Shown here: positions 9,223 through 18,792 of the stretch, one piece after another
How positions within the stretch are numbered: the stretch's first letter is position 1
Layout of the letters: each line of letters opens with the position of its first letter
Source of the DNA: Bacteroides intestinalis
Lineage (GTDB): Bacteria > Bacteroidota > Bacteroidia > Bacteroidales > Bacteroidaceae
Length of the DNA stretch: 64,000 bases
NCBI RefSeq assembly: GCF_902364365.1
Contig: NZ_CABJDN010000007.1
Location: 368,363 to 432,362, forward strand
Reading direction: 5' to 3'
Translations under genes and position numbers: made by a program
The notes under the pieces: generated by a model
What the model was told of the DNA's origin: nothing
Databases searched by the model: none
The model's input: only the letters and a program-made list of their open reading frames with translations

Positions 9223-10746
9223 TTAGTGTTTGAAATGACGAATTCCTGTAGTCACCATCGCGATGCCATGTTCGTTGCAATAGTCGAACGAAAGCTGATC
9301 CTTGATGGAACCACCCGGCTGAATAACTGCGGTTACACCTTCATTTCCGGCAATCTCCACACAGTCGGGGAAGGGGAAGAAAGCATCGGATGCCATCACG
9401 GCACCTTTCAGGTCGAAGCCGAAGTTCTTGGCTTTTTCGATGGCCTGCTTCAAAGCATCCACACGTGAAGTCTGTCCCACACCGCTTGCCAGCAATTGCT
9501 TGCCTTTAGCCAGTACGATAGCGTTGGACTTACTGTTCTTCACAATCTTGTTGGCAAAGAGCATGTCTTCTATTTCCTGTGCGGTAGGTGCTTTCGTGGT
9601 TGCAGTTTTCAAATCTTCAGGCTTCTCGATGTTCAGGTCGCGGTCCTGTACCAACACACCATTCAGGAGCGAACGGAACTGCTTTTTAGGCAGTGCGGCA
9701 GGCTTGCGAACCAGAATAATACGGTTTTTCTTCTGTCCCAGGATTTCCAATGCGTCTACATCGTAATCAGGGGCGATAATTACTTCGAAGAAGATTTTAT
9801 TGATTTCCTCAGCAGCTTCCTTGTCTACCACCCCGTTCGTGATGAGCACACCACCGAAAGCGGAAACCGGGTCACCGGCCAATGCATCGTTCCATGCTTC
9901 GAGCACCGTGGGGCGTGAAGCCAGACCGCAAGCATTGTTATGCTTCAATACGGCAAACGTAGTCTCCTCAAATTCATCGATCAGGTCAACGGCTGCATTG
10001 ATATCGAGCAGGTTGTTGTAAGAGATTTCCTTTCCGTGAATCTGGTCGAACATAGCTTCCAGATTTCCGTAGAAGTAACCCTTCTGGTGCGGGTTCTCGC
10101 CGTAGCGCAAAGTCTTCTGATTATTGGCAGAGCAACGGAATGCGGAACCTTCTTCACCATCGAAATAGTTGAAGATGGCTGAATCGTAATGAGAAGAAAC
10201 AGAAAACGCCTCTTTGGCAAACCAACGGCGTTCTTCCAGCGAAGTGGTAGCACCATGTTCCATCAGCATATCGCGGAACGGCTGGTATTGTGCCTGGGAA
10301 GCGATGATAACCACATCATTGTAATTCTTGGCAGCAGCACGGATCAGTGAGATGCCGCCTATATCTATTTTCTCGATGATAGTCGGCTCGTCGGCACCGG
10401 AAGCTACGGTAGCCTCAAACGGATACAAATCGACGATAACGAGGTCTATTTCGGGAATTTCATATTTTTCTATCTGTTGCATATCCTGTTCCAATCCGCG
10501 ACGGCAGAGAATACCACCGAACACTTTCGGATGCAGGGTCTTCACACGTCCACCCAGGATAGAGGGATACGTGGTCAAGTCTTCCACTGCTTTACAGGGA
10601 TAACCCAGTGATTCTATAAACTGACGAGTTCCGCCTGTTGACAGAAACTCAACTCCTTCTTCATGCAGTTTGGTGATGATTTCGTCCAAACCTTCCTTAT
10701 GATAAACCGATACTAAAGCGGTTTTAATTCTTTTTGTTTCAGACAT
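9223..10746 (-). CDS. purH: bifunctional AICAR formyltransferase / IMP cyclohydrolase
   Basis: A 507-residue enzyme catalysing the last two steps of de novo IMP synthesis: formyl transfer from 10-formyl-THF to AICAR, then ring closure. The N-terminal MGS-like cyclohydrolase domain covers about 1-150, with LSTGGT and GGRVKTLHPKV loops. The transformylase domain follows, with catalytic K268-H269 in AVLKHNNACG. The C-terminal DAFFPFPDCVEIAGNEGVTAVIQPGGSIKDQ and TGIRHFKH are typical. A TACCTTTG -7 element lies 29 bases upstream. Its 3-prime end abuts the A/T inverted repeat before mreB. Confidence 0.97.
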   Translation of the reverse strand: MSETKRIKTALVSVYHKEGLDEIITKLHEEGVEFLSTGGTRQFIESLGYPCKAVEDLTTYPSILGGRVKTLHPKVFGGILCRRGLEQDMQQIEKYEIPEIDLVIVDLYPFEATVASGADEPTIIEKIDIGGISLIRAAAKNYNDVVIIASQAQYQPFRDMLMEHGATTSLEERRWFAKEAFSVSSHYDSAIFNYFDGEEGSAFRCSANNQKTLRYGENPHQKGYFYGNLEAMFDQIHGKEISYNNLLDINAAVDLIDEFEETTFAVLKHNNACGLASRPTVLEAWNDALAGDPVSAFGGVLITNGVVDKEAAEEINKIFFEVIIAPDYDVDALEILGQKKNRIILVRKPAALPKKQFRSLLNGVLVQDRDLNIEKPEDLKTATTKAPTAQEIEDMLFANKIVKNSKSNAIVLAKGKQLLASGVGQTSRVDALKQAIEKAKNFGFDLKGAVMASDAFFPFPDCVEIAGNEGVTAVIQPGGSIKDQLSFDYCNEHGIAMVTTGIRHFKH

Positions 10747-10774
10747 GGAATTGCGTATATAAGTATTTGATGTG

Positions 10775-10782
10775 CAAAGGTA
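10775..10782 (-). promoter_or_regulatory. putative -7 element of purH
   Basis: On the minus strand this reads TACCTTTG, the Bacteroides -7 consensus (TAnnTTTG). No good TTTG at the -33 position is seen, so the promoter may be weak or regulator dependent. Confidence 0.5.
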
Positions 10783-10840
10783 CTAAAAATGTTTATTTGC
10801 ACACATACTCAAACACAATAAATTAGGTATAATTAAAAAA

Positions 10841-10869
10841 GGCAGCAATCCTGTTTAGGATTTACTGCC
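10841..10869 (-). terminator. intrinsic terminator of the ABC-F / M13 unit
   Basis: Read on the minus strand: GGCAG, bulge, AATCCT, loop AAAC, AGGATT, CTGCC, then six T. Eleven base pairs with a small internal loop and a U-tract in the minus direction only. It therefore ends the transcript of the M13 gene, about 165 bases after its stop codon, and places the 22-bp repeat array inside that 3-prime UTR. Confidence 0.8.
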
Positions 10870-10904
10870 TTAGTTCATAATCTTCCGCTCTGAGGAGCTT
10901 GTTA

Positions 10905-11031
10905 GTTTCAGGTAATGAAACAAGTTGTTTCCCCGCATGAAACGGTTTGTTTCAAGCAATGAAACTGTTTGTTTCTCGGCATGAAACAAGTTGTTTCAAG
11001 TAATGAAACAAACGGTTTCATCAGGTGAAAC
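10905..11031. repeat. 22-bp period array of GAAAC-N5-GTTTC units
   Basis: GAAAC begins at 10917, 10939, 10961, 10983, 11005 and 11027: five intervals of exactly 22. GTTTC begins at 10905, 10927, 10949, 10971, 10993 and 11015, also exactly 22 apart. Each unit is GAAAC, five variable bases, GTTTC, then a 7-base linker (CCCGCAT, AAGCAAT, TCGGCAT, AAGTAAT, ATCAGGT). The last word ends three bases from the M13 stop codon. Not a CRISPR: no long conserved repeat and no spacers. Confidence 0.92.
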
Positions 11032-11033
11032 TA

Positions 11034-13070
11034 TTACCAGATAGAGATGCGTTCTTCTACCGGTACATACATCGGATCTTTCTCCGTAATGCCGAATGCT
11101 TCATACCATGCAGCAATATGCGGCAAAGCAGCGTCTACACGCCATTTGCCCAAAGAGTGCACGTCGATCTTCGTCAATTGCAGGATGGCTTCGGGACGGG
11201 TATTGTTTGCCCAAACATTGGCATAAGCCAGGAAGAAGCGCTGTTCGGGAGTGAAACCGTCTTTCATTTCCAGCGGAGCGGCGGCAGTAGCCTTCTTGAA
11301 TGCCTGGTAAGACACCTGCAAACCTCCGTGGTCGGCAATGTTCTCACCCAACGTCATACGACCGTTGGCATGTACCCCCGGTGCAACTTCGATGCTGTCA
11401 AAGAAAGCAACCATTACATCGGCACGTTTCTCGAAGTTCTTGGCATCTTCTTCCGTCCACCAGTCTTTCAGATTACCGTCTTTGTCGTACTGACGACCTT
11501 GGTCATCGAAGCCGTGTGTCATCTCATGACCGATTACAACGCCGATTGCGCCGTAATTAAAGGCATCGTCAGCATTCATATCGAAGAACGGATATTGCAG
11601 GATACCGGCAGGGAAACAGATTTCGTTCGTTGTAGGATTGTAATAAGCGTTTACGGTTTGCGGAGTCATCAGCCACTCGTCCTTGTCTACCGGTTTGCCG
11701 GCTTTGGCAACCATTTCGGCATATCCCCATAAGTTAGCACGCTTGATATTGTTCCAGTAAGAATCGTCTTTGATTTCCAACGTAGAGTAGTCTTTCCACT
11801 TATCAGGATAACCGATCTTCACGTGGAAAGTAGCCAGTTTCTCCTGTGCTTTCAGCTTGGTTTCATCGCTCATCCAGGCAAGGTTGTTGATACGTTCGCC
11901 CAGACTGGTCTGAAGGTTCTTCACCAAAGATACCATACGTTCCTTGGCAGCGGCAGGGAAGTATTTCTCTACATACATCTGTCCTACGGCTTCACCCAGT
12001 GCGGAGCTTACTACAGAAACGGCAGTCTTCCAGCGGGGTTGCATTTCCTGCGTTCCGGACATGGTGCGTTCGTAGAAGTCGAAGTTCTGTTGAGCCATCT
12101 CGTCATTCAGGAAGCTGGCAGCAGAATCAATCAGTTTCCATTGCAGGTAAAGGGCTTGTTGATCAACAGGTAAAGTGTTAAGGATGTTGGCAGCTTCAGC
12201 TACCGAAGCGGGCTGGCCGACAATGATTTCCTTCACATCCGTCAGGCCAAGACCTGAAAGGTAAGCGTCCCAGTTGAAAGTAGGATAATTCTTCTTCACC
12301 TCTTCCATGCTCATCTTATTGTAGTTGGCATGCGGGTCACGCAGTTCGGTACGAGAACGGAAAGCTTTGGCAAGACGGGTTTCCACGTCCATAACCACTT
12401 CCATACCTTTCTTGGCAGTAGCCTCATCGAAACCTGCCAACTGATACATTTTCTGTACATGAGTACGGAAGGCATCACGGATAGCGGTAGTAGAAGGATC
12501 AGTAGCCAGATAGTAATCGCGTTCGCCCATGCTCAAGCCGCTTTGATAAAGCTGCACGGCGTTCTCGTTACTGTTCATTTCGTCGGCAGCCACATAGAGG
12601 CCGAGGTAAGCACCGATGCCCTGTTTGCGCAGATCGGCGAGCAAAGCATAAACAGCTTCTTTATCTTTCAGGGAAGCAATCTGATCCAGGTCGGCTTTGA
12701 TAGGAGCAACACCTTCCTTGTTCAGCTTCACGCTGTCCATAACAATCTTGTAGAGGTCACCTACCTTTTGCGCTACACTGCCTGCTTCGTGCTGAGTGGC
12801 AGCCAATTCTTCAATCAAACCTTGTATCTGCTTACGATTATTCTCGGCAAGTTCTGTAAAAGAACCGTACTGTGAATACTCAGGTGAAAGTGGATGGTTT
12901 TCAATCCAACCGCCACAGGCGTACTGATAGAAACTACTCCCCGGAAGGGCAGTTGTGTCAAGATTGGCAAGCTGAATACCGGCTGTCATTTCAGTCTGCT
13001 GCTTGCCCGCGCCACATCCTGCCATCATAAGGCAAGCTGCTGCTAAAGGTAAATAATGAGTTACTTTCAT
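11034..13070 (-). CDS. M13 (neprilysin/PepO-like) metallopeptidase lipoprotein
   Basis: A 678-residue zinc endopeptidase of family M13. The signal peptide ends in a lipobox at MMAGC, so it should be lipid-anchored. The zinc motif is HEMTH (515-519) in GVVIGHEMTHGFDDQGRQYDKDG, followed by the third-ligand motif ENIADHGGL; the YYNPTTNEICFPAGILQYPFF stretch is also family-typical. ATG at 13070 is preferred because it starts the signal peptide; an earlier in-frame start at 13139 would lie within the upstream ABC-F gene. It follows the ABC-F gene by 25 bases, probably in one transcript. Substrates are likely oligopeptides outside the cytoplasm. Confidence 0.93.
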   Translation of the reverse strand: MKVTHYLPLAAACLMMAGCGAGKQQTEMTAGIQLANLDTTALPGSSFYQYACGGWIENHPLSPEYSQYGSFTELAENNRKQIQGLIEELAATQHEAGSVAQKVGDLYKIVMDSVKLNKEGVAPIKADLDQIASLKDKEAVYALLADLRKQGIGAYLGLYVAADEMNSNENAVQLYQSGLSMGERDYYLATDPSTTAIRDAFRTHVQKMYQLAGFDEATAKKGMEVVMDVETRLAKAFRSRTELRDPHANYNKMSMEEVKKNYPTFNWDAYLSGLGLTDVKEIIVGQPASVAEAANILNTLPVDQQALYLQWKLIDSAASFLNDEMAQQNFDFYERTMSGTQEMQPRWKTAVSVVSSALGEAVGQMYVEKYFPAAAKERMVSLVKNLQTSLGERINNLAWMSDETKLKAQEKLATFHVKIGYPDKWKDYSTLEIKDDSYWNNIKRANLWGYAEMVAKAGKPVDKDEWLMTPQTVNAYYNPTTNEICFPAGILQYPFFDMNADDAFNYGAIGVVIGHEMTHGFDDQGRQYDKDGNLKDWWTEEDAKNFEKRADVMVAFFDSIEVAPGVHANGRMTLGENIADHGGLQVSYQAFKKATAAAPLEMKDGFTPEQRFFLAYANVWANNTRPEAILQLTKIDVHSLGKWRVDAALPHIAAWYEAFGITEKDPMYVPVEERISIW

Positions 13071-13095
13071 AAGATATAAAATAATGTTATAAGTT

Positions 13096-15057
13096 TTATT
13101 GTTCTTTCCGGACCGCTTCCAGTTCGGTAGAGGCGGCATCCCACTCTTCCATCACAGAGTCGAGTTGTTGCTTCAGTTTCTGATGCTGCTCGTAAAGGGC
13201 CATATCCGAAGCTCCCTCAGGAGTTGCCATCCGGGCTTCGAGGATGGCGATGGCGGACTCGGTCTGCTCTATCTCCGATTCACAGTCGGCAACGCGACGT
13301 TCCAGTTTTTTGAGCTTCTTGTTCAGTTCCTTCTGTTCTTCGTAGGAAAGCTTGGCACCGGAAGACTGAGTGGCGGTATCCGTATTCTCTTTTCCACCGG
13401 AGGGTGAGGTAGAAAGTGCGGGTGCTTTCTGCAATTCGTTCAGGCTTTCTATCTGCTTCTTTTGCAGAAAGTCGTAGATGCCACCGAGGTGTTCTTTCAC
13501 TATTCCACCACCGAACTCATATACTTTAGTCGCAAGTCCGTCCAGGAAATCACGGTCGTGGCTTACTAAAATGACTGTACCGTCAAATTCGCGAATGGCA
13601 TCTTTCAGTACATCCTTCGAACGCATATCGAGGTGGTTGGTCGGTTCGTCCAGTATCAGGAAGTTCACGGGTTCCAGCAGGAGTTTGATCATTGCGAGGC
13701 GGGTACGCTCTCCACCGGACAATACTTTCACCTTCTTATCGGAAGCTTCGCCACCGAACATGAAAGCACCAAGGATGTCACGTATCTTCAGGCGGATATC
13801 GCCTACGGCTACGCGGTCGATGGTATCAAATACTGTCAGACTTTCATCCAGGAGTTGTGCCTGGTTCTGGGCGAAATAGCCGATCTGTACATTATGACCG
13901 AGGGTGAGCTTACCGGTATAGTCGGTGATTTCTCCCATGATACACTTTACCAGAGTGGATTTACCTTCACCGTTCTTACCTACGAATGCCACTTTCTCGC
14001 CGCGGTTTATAGTCAGGTTGACATCGTGGAAGATGACATGGTCGCCATAGGCCTTCCGGACATCCTCACAGATGACAGGGTAGCTTCCACTACGGCTGCT
14101 GCAAGCAAACTTCAGGCGCAATGCAGAGTTATCTTCCTCGTCTACCTCGATGCGTTCTATCTTTTCCAGTTGTTTGATGCGGCTCTGCACCTGCACGGCT
14201 TTCGTGGCTTTATAGCGGAAGCGCTCGATAAAGGCTTCGGTATCTTCTATCTGCTTCTGCTGATTCTCGTAGGCACGGAGTTGTTGTTCGCGACGTTCCT
14301 TACGCAGTACGACGAATTCGTCATACTTCACTTTGTAGTCGTAAATCTGTCCGCAAGTGATTTCAATGGTGCGCGTGGTGACGTTATTGAGGAATGCACG
14401 GTCGTGGCTCACCAATACCACGGCATTGGCACGTGTGGAAAGGAAGTTTTCAAGCCATTGAATACTCTCAATATCCAGGTGGTTGGTAGGCTCGTCGAGC
14501 AACAGCACATCGGGCCGGCGAAGCAGAAGTTTGGCAAGCTCGATACGCATACGCCAACCACCGGAGAACTCACTGGTGGAGCGGTCGAAGTCTTCGCGGC
14601 TGAAACCTAAACCTTGCAGGGTCCGTTCTATTTCAGCACGGAAGTTGGTGCCGCCCATCATCAGAAAACGTTCGTTCTCGTGAGTGAAACGATCGATGAG
14701 TTTATGGTATTCTTCGCTGTCATAATCGGTGCGTTCGGCAAGTTGCTGGTTCATGCGTTCGATGTCTGCTTGCATTTCGAAGATGTGTTCGAAAGCCAGT
14801 TCCGCCTCTTGCATCACGGTACGCTTATCACTGAGAATCATCACCTGCGGCAGGTAACCGATAGTACATTCGCGGGGAATGGCAACGACGCCGGAAGTGG
14901 GCTGCTGTAGTCCGGCCAATATCTTGAGCATGGTGGATTTGCCCGCTCCATTCTTGCCCACCAGGGCGATGCGGTCTTTTTTGTTGATTACGTAAGAGAC
15001 GTCTTCGAACAGAGGGGTTGCATTAAATTCTACCTTCAGTCCTTCTACTGATATCAT
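13096..15057 (-). CDS. ABC-F family ATP-binding protein
   Basis: A 653-residue soluble protein with two ABC domains and no membrane segment, the ABC-F (EttA/Uup/YheS-like) layout; such proteins act on the ribosome. First Walker A GKNGAGKST, signature SEFSGGWRMR and Walker B LLLDEPTNHLDIES. The linker holds a charged helical region (QLRAYENQQKQIEDTEAFIERFRYKATKAVQVQSR in pieces). Second Walker A GKNGEGKST, signature LSGGERTR and Walker B LILDEPTNHLDMRS. A C-terminal coiled coil (about 570-653) resembles Uup. Regulatory rather than resistance function is my guess. A minus-strand TACCTTTG is at 15087-15094. Confidence 0.93.
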   Translation of the reverse strand: MISVEGLKVEFNATPLFEDVSYVINKKDRIALVGKNGAGKSTMLKILAGLQQPTSGVVAIPRECTIGYLPQVMILSDKRTVMQEAELAFEHIFEMQADIERMNQQLAERTDYDSEEYHKLIDRFTHENERFLMMGGTNFRAEIERTLQGLGFSREDFDRSTSEFSGGWRMRIELAKLLLRRPDVLLLDEPTNHLDIESIQWLENFLSTRANAVVLVSHDRAFLNNVTTRTIEITCGQIYDYKVKYDEFVVLRKERREQQLRAYENQQKQIEDTEAFIERFRYKATKAVQVQSRIKQLEKIERIEVDEEDNSALRLKFACSSRSGSYPVICEDVRKAYGDHVIFHDVNLTINRGEKVAFVGKNGEGKSTLVKCIMGEITDYTGKLTLGHNVQIGYFAQNQAQLLDESLTVFDTIDRVAVGDIRLKIRDILGAFMFGGEASDKKVKVLSGGERTRLAMIKLLLEPVNFLILDEPTNHLDMRSKDVLKDAIREFDGTVILVSHDRDFLDGLATKVYEFGGGIVKEHLGGIYDFLQKKQIESLNELQKAPALSTSPSGGKENTDTATQSSGAKLSYEEQKELNKKLKKLERRVADCESEIEQTESAIAILEARMATPEGASDMALYEQHQKLKQQLDSVMEEWDAASTELEAVRKEQ

Positions 15058-15161
15058 AGTGTCAATGAATTTATCGTTCAGGGCTGCAAAGGTAACGATT
15101 TCCAGCGGGATATGACATCGTAAGCCTATATTATTGCATCAATTCTGCATAAAAGAGCACT

Positions 15162-16655
15162 TTATTCTTCTACTTTCAGTGGCAGGATGATTGTAAAGCG
15201 TGTACCCTTTCCGGGTGTAGACGCTACTTCGATCTTCCCTTTGAAGCGTTCGACGATTGTCCGGCAGATAGCAAGTCCCAGTCCTGTGCCTTGTTTGAAG
15301 GCGTCTCCTTTATAAAAACGGTCGAAGATATGTTCAATTACTTCTTTGGACATGCCTGTTCCGGTATCTTCCACAAATATATTTACACAATCGGAGGCGG
15401 CAGGCCGGTAGCCTATACGGATATTTCCTTCGGAGGTAAACTTAATCGCATTGTTCACCAGATTATTGATAACCTGACTCAGACGGGTGGGATCGGTATA
15501 AATGGCAACCTCCTGTCCGGGGAAATCCAGCAGTAGTTCCACACCTTTCTTCATATTCATGCTTTGTGCACTGCCTATCTCATTCAGTACTTGATGGAGG
15601 GAGATGTTGCAGAAGTTGAACTCCATGGTGTTCGACTCTATCTTGGAGAGGTCCAAGATGTCGCTGATCAGGACCATCAGCAACTGGCTGTTCTTTTCAA
15701 TCAGAGAGGTAAATTCGATGATGTCGTCCTTGGTCAGGTCTGATTCTCCATAAGCCAACAGGGAGGAAAAACCTACGATGGCATTAAGTGGGGTGCGTAT
15801 TTCGTGGCTCATATTGGCAAGGAAGATGCTTTTCAGTTCATCACTGCGCCGGGCTTTATGCAGGGCTTCGCTCAGTTTAGTCTCAATATCCTTATACTTC
15901 TGGGTACTCATACAGATGCCAACAATCCGAAAAGGAGTATCTTTCAACTGACCTACGTAGGTGGACTGGGCTTCAAACCACTCCCAGCTGCCATCGTCAC
16001 GACGGAGGCGATATTCAACAGGGGATTCGTAAAGATTTCCGCCCAGTTGCAAGGTCAGGGCTTCAAATACCGATTGGCGGTCATCGGGATGTATCAGATA
16101 GGCAAATTCTTCGGGGGTGAGGGTATAGTCGCGGGTGGGAATACCCAGGTATTCAAAGTAGCGGGGATCGATAATCATGAGGTTACGTTCCATGTCGAAT
16201 GACCACTGGAATATCTGCGTGCGGCTTAAGGCAATGTTCAGCAGGTGTTTTTGGGTTCTTTCTTCCAGCACATTGCGATAGTAGAGTACAATTCGTGCCA
16301 GTCGGTCTCCATCGTACACACCAATCAAAGCGCCTTGTATTAGGAAACTGATGTTGCGCTTCAGTTCATGTATGAAACAGTTGGAAGACAGAGGGATAAT
16401 GCGTTGGCAACCTTCGTGTAATTCTTGTAAATAACGGGGTAGTACATTCTGTTTATCCTGCACTACTTCCAGTAGATCGACGACAGGCTTTCCAACGATG
16501 TCCGCATCCAACTGGAGTTCATCACTTGTCTGTTTGTTCACGCGCCAGATGCAGTCTTCAAGATCAATCATGGCAATGCTGACAGGCCATATATCAAACA
16601 ATTGTTCAGCAATGGCGTTCACTATCCGTATTTCCTGAGATATATCGGGATTCAT
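15162..16655 (-). CDS. PAS-domain sensor histidine kinase, soluble
   Basis: A 497-residue kinase without membrane helices, so it should sense an intracellular signal. The N-terminal PAS-like region is about 10-125 and a second PAS/PAC about 140-250 (YLGIPTRDYTLTPEEFAYLIHPDD, then YRLRRDDGSWEWFEAQ). HisKA has H284 in NMSHEIRTPLNAIVGFSSLL, and HATPase has the N-box QVINNLVNNAIKFTSEG, DTGTGMS and GTGLGLAI. There is no receiver domain, and no response regulator lies next to it: the neighbour on the other strand is an AraC regulator, which might be functionally linked but shares no receiver. Confidence 0.93.
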   Translation of the reverse strand: MNPDISQEIRIVNAIAEQLFDIWPVSIAMIDLEDCIWRVNKQTSDELQLDADIVGKPVVDLLEVVQDKQNVLPRYLQELHEGCQRIIPLSSNCFIHELKRNISFLIQGALIGVYDGDRLARIVLYYRNVLEERTQKHLLNIALSRTQIFQWSFDMERNLMIIDPRYFEYLGIPTRDYTLTPEEFAYLIHPDDRQSVFEALTLQLGGNLYESPVEYRLRRDDGSWEWFEAQSTYVGQLKDTPFRIVGICMSTQKYKDIETKLSEALHKARRSDELKSIFLANMSHEIRTPLNAIVGFSSLLAYGESDLTKDDIIEFTSLIEKNSQLLMVLISDILDLSKIESNTMEFNFCNISLHQVLNEIGSAQSMNMKKGVELLLDFPGQEVAIYTDPTRLSQVINNLVNNAIKFTSEGNIRIGYRPAASDCVNIFVEDTGTGMSKEVIEHIFDRFYKGDAFKQGTGLGLAICRTIVERFKGKIEVASTPGKGTRFTIILPLKVEE

Positions 16656-16878
16656 AAAGCTTATTGTTTATCGTATTGATGGCAAAGGTCGGGCTTAAAC
16701 GAATAGGTGACAAGCAAACGGGAAGAAATCAATATTCCATTTTGGTGCAGATATATTCCATCGTTCACACCTTTACATCTTTTAACTGGGCTAGAAAGGA
16801 TGGAAAGTTGAATTTAACTGTTATTTCTATGGATTATATATCAATATCTTTCAATTTTGCAAACCTAAAAGACAGGAT

Positions 16879-17724
16879 ATGAGTGCTACTAAATTCAAGA
16901 TAAATGCAGACTTCATTGCCTACGAGTGTATCACGGTCAATGAACTGGAGCCATTATTGGAGAAATCTTATAAGACGGAAGGTGGTCTTTTTGCCCTTTG
17001 CAGCAAGGGTTCACTGAAAACAATTATTAATCATACCCAATACCGGATTCGGGCGAATGAGATGATAGCGATTCCGCCTGAGTGCTTCATCCAATTGCAA
17101 GCAACGTCGGATGATGTGAAGATACATGCTGTCATGTTCTCGCAACGACTGATCCAGAATGCTGGAATGGGCAAGAATATGATGGATAAGTTTCACGTTA
17201 TCGGCAAGCATTATGTTTTCTCGCTGTCGGAGGTGGCTTTTCCACTTTGTATGGAGATGTTTGCTTTTCTGTCACACCTTTATAATGAGGTTGGGGAGAA
17301 GTTGAGTGAAGCTGTATTGCAGTCGTTCCTAAGTCTGATGTTGCAGGGGGTATCCGAACTTTGTCCAGAACAGGCGAAACTGAAAGAGACGCCGGGCAGC
17401 AGGCATTTCCATCAGTACCAAATTTTTGTCCGGATGGTACATGAGGAATATGCCCATGAGCACCAAGTGGTGTATTATGCCAAGAAGATGAATATGCAGC
17501 CATCCGCCCTTTGCAGGCTTGTCAAAAAGGAATCGGGACATACAGCGATGGAGATTATCAATAAGATGCTCATCATGGACGCCAAGACGCAACTACGCAC
17601 GGAGAATGCGCCGGTGAAGGATATTGCGCTGAGTCTGGGGTTCAATAATGCCGCTTTCTTCAATAAGTTCTTTAAGAGACATACGGGAGTGACGCCGCAG
17701 ATGTTTCGGAATTCGGTAAGATAA
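16879..17724 (+). CDS. AraC family transcriptional regulator
   Basis: A 281-residue DNA-binding regulator. The C-terminal two-helix-turn-helix AraC domain is about 180-281, with YAKKMNMQPSALCRLVKKESGHTAMEIINKMLIMDAK and the signature VKDIALSLGFNNAAFFNKFFKRHTGVTPQMFR. The N-terminal part has a cupin-like beta-rich sensor shape (YRIRANEMIAIPPECFIQLQATSDDVKIHAVMFSQ). It is divergent from the histidine kinase at 16655 with a 223-base gap, A/T rich and carrying no clear consensus promoter. Its target is unknown. Confidence 0.92.
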   Translation: MSATKFKINADFIAYECITVNELEPLLEKSYKTEGGLFALCSKGSLKTIINHTQYRIRANEMIAIPPECFIQLQATSDDVKIHAVMFSQRLIQNAGMGKNMMDKFHVIGKHYVFSLSEVAFPLCMEMFAFLSHLYNEVGEKLSEAVLQSFLSLMLQGVSELCPEQAKLKETPGSRHFHQYQIFVRMVHEEYAHEHQVVYYAKKMNMQPSALCRLVKKESGHTAMEIINKMLIMDAKTQLRTENAPVKDIALSLGFNNAAFFNKFFKRHTGVTPQMFRNSVR

Positions 17725-17777
17725 CAGGATTGCAGAAGAAGAACGATTGTTTCTGCATTCCCAGCAAATGAAGATAT

Positions 17778-17966
17778 TTATTTCATCTTGCGCTGCTTTG
17801 CCTTACGAAGCAGACGGCGGGCAGGAATGGCTTTTATTTCACCATCAGGTGTACCCACTATCACAGTTTCGTTCCGCTGTGCTTTTTTCTCAAGCATACG
17901 TTGCTCGGCCAGTGCCAACCCATAGTGCAACTTCTCGCTTAGTTCCTTCCACTCATCGTTTGACAT
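17778..17966 (-). CDS. small partner protein of the zeta-like kinase
   Basis: A 62-residue, highly charged protein with a central alpha-helical segment (DEWKELSEKLHYGLALAEQRMLEKKAQRN in pieces) and a basic C-terminus (RRLLRKAKQRKMK). I do not recognise a family. Its start overlaps the last 14 bases of the zeta-like gene, so the two are coupled. A small protein fused in this way to a zeta-type kinase could be an antitoxin or accessory subunit; that is inference from position only. The frame is intact although the kinase gene upstream is broken. Confidence 0.65.
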   Translation of the reverse strand: MSNDEWKELSEKLHYGLALAEQRMLEKKAQRNETVIVGTPDGEIKAIPARRLLRKAKQRKMK

Positions 17967-18536
17967 AACTTTCTATGGTTTTAAAGAGTTCTACTTCATA
18001 CATCCGTATCGGAAGACTGGGACCGCCTTCAGCAACAATAACGCGGTTCTCCCGACTATTATCCGCCAACAGCCAATAGTCTACACAGGACATATAGATG
18101 CCGAACAGATTATTTATCCCAGCTTGATAGCGCCGGCGTATAACTTCTTCCGGTATATCATGCCCGCCTTCACTGACACGCTGGCGTACGCGATTAATTG
18201 CCAGTTCCGGCAAATTCAGCCAAAAGTAGATGAGGCTGACTGATACCCTTTCTTCTGCGCCTGCCTCACAAGCCGGGCATAAGAACGGGTGGCAAGTGTT
18301 GTCTCAATCGAGAAGTTCTCCCCTTCCCGCATCAATTCTTCAATACGCCTCAGCATCAAACGACCTGCATCAATTGCCACGCCCTCAGGATTGAAAGGAG
18401 ACAAGCCACGGGCAATCTCATCAGCGTTCACGAATTCCTTACATTGCAACACCTCGGGCAAAACAGTATAAGATGCCGTTGTTTTGCCGGCACCATTACA
18501 ACCACTGATAATATAAAGCTGTTTCTCCTTCAGCAT
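17953..18536 (-). pseudogene. zeta-toxin-like P-loop kinase, frameshifted
   Basis: Two adjacent frames make up one protein of about 195 residues. The first (18536-18216) has Walker A GCNGAGKTTA (about 12-21), NADEIARGLSPFNPEG, and FSIETTLATRSY, the pattern of zeta-toxin/COG4185-type kinases. It then leaves frame at KGYQ and ends. The second frame (18213-17953) continues with the expected downstream half (PELAINRVRQRVSEGGHDIPEEVIRRRY). Between them, reading in the second frame directly after KGYQ gives VSLIYFWLN, the family strand, so a single G appears lost at about 18239. It could be a true mutation or a base-call error. Confidence 0.82.
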
Positions 18537-18792
18537 ATTCTTATTAAGAATTTAGAGTTGCTAACATTTTCACCGTAGCAGTTGCGACAAAGATAAATAA
18601 ACTCCCCCAAACTCGTGCACCACAAGCCATTATTTTTCAATCCCTCTCTGCCCGGTTCAGAGAAACAAGTATACAGAAAAGTACCCTTTTAGCGAACCTT
18701 TTATGCAGCAAACGAGTTCATTAAGAAGTACTAGAGACTTTTTGCGAAAAATACAACTACGTGCATTTAATAAAAATCCCTAAGTTTGCGTC

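Noticed and set aside
10905..11031. CRISPR array
   Set aside because: The repeated part is only two 5-mers per 22 bases, there are no 30-base unique spacers, and no cas genes are in the window.
13633..14610. 325-codon open frame opposite the ABC-F gene
   Set aside because: Shadow of a gene with clear Walker and signature motifs on the other strand.
16664..16882. 72-codon open frame between the kinase and AraC genes
   Set aside because: No ribosome site, no recognisable pattern and it overlaps the AraC start; the gap is regulatory DNA.
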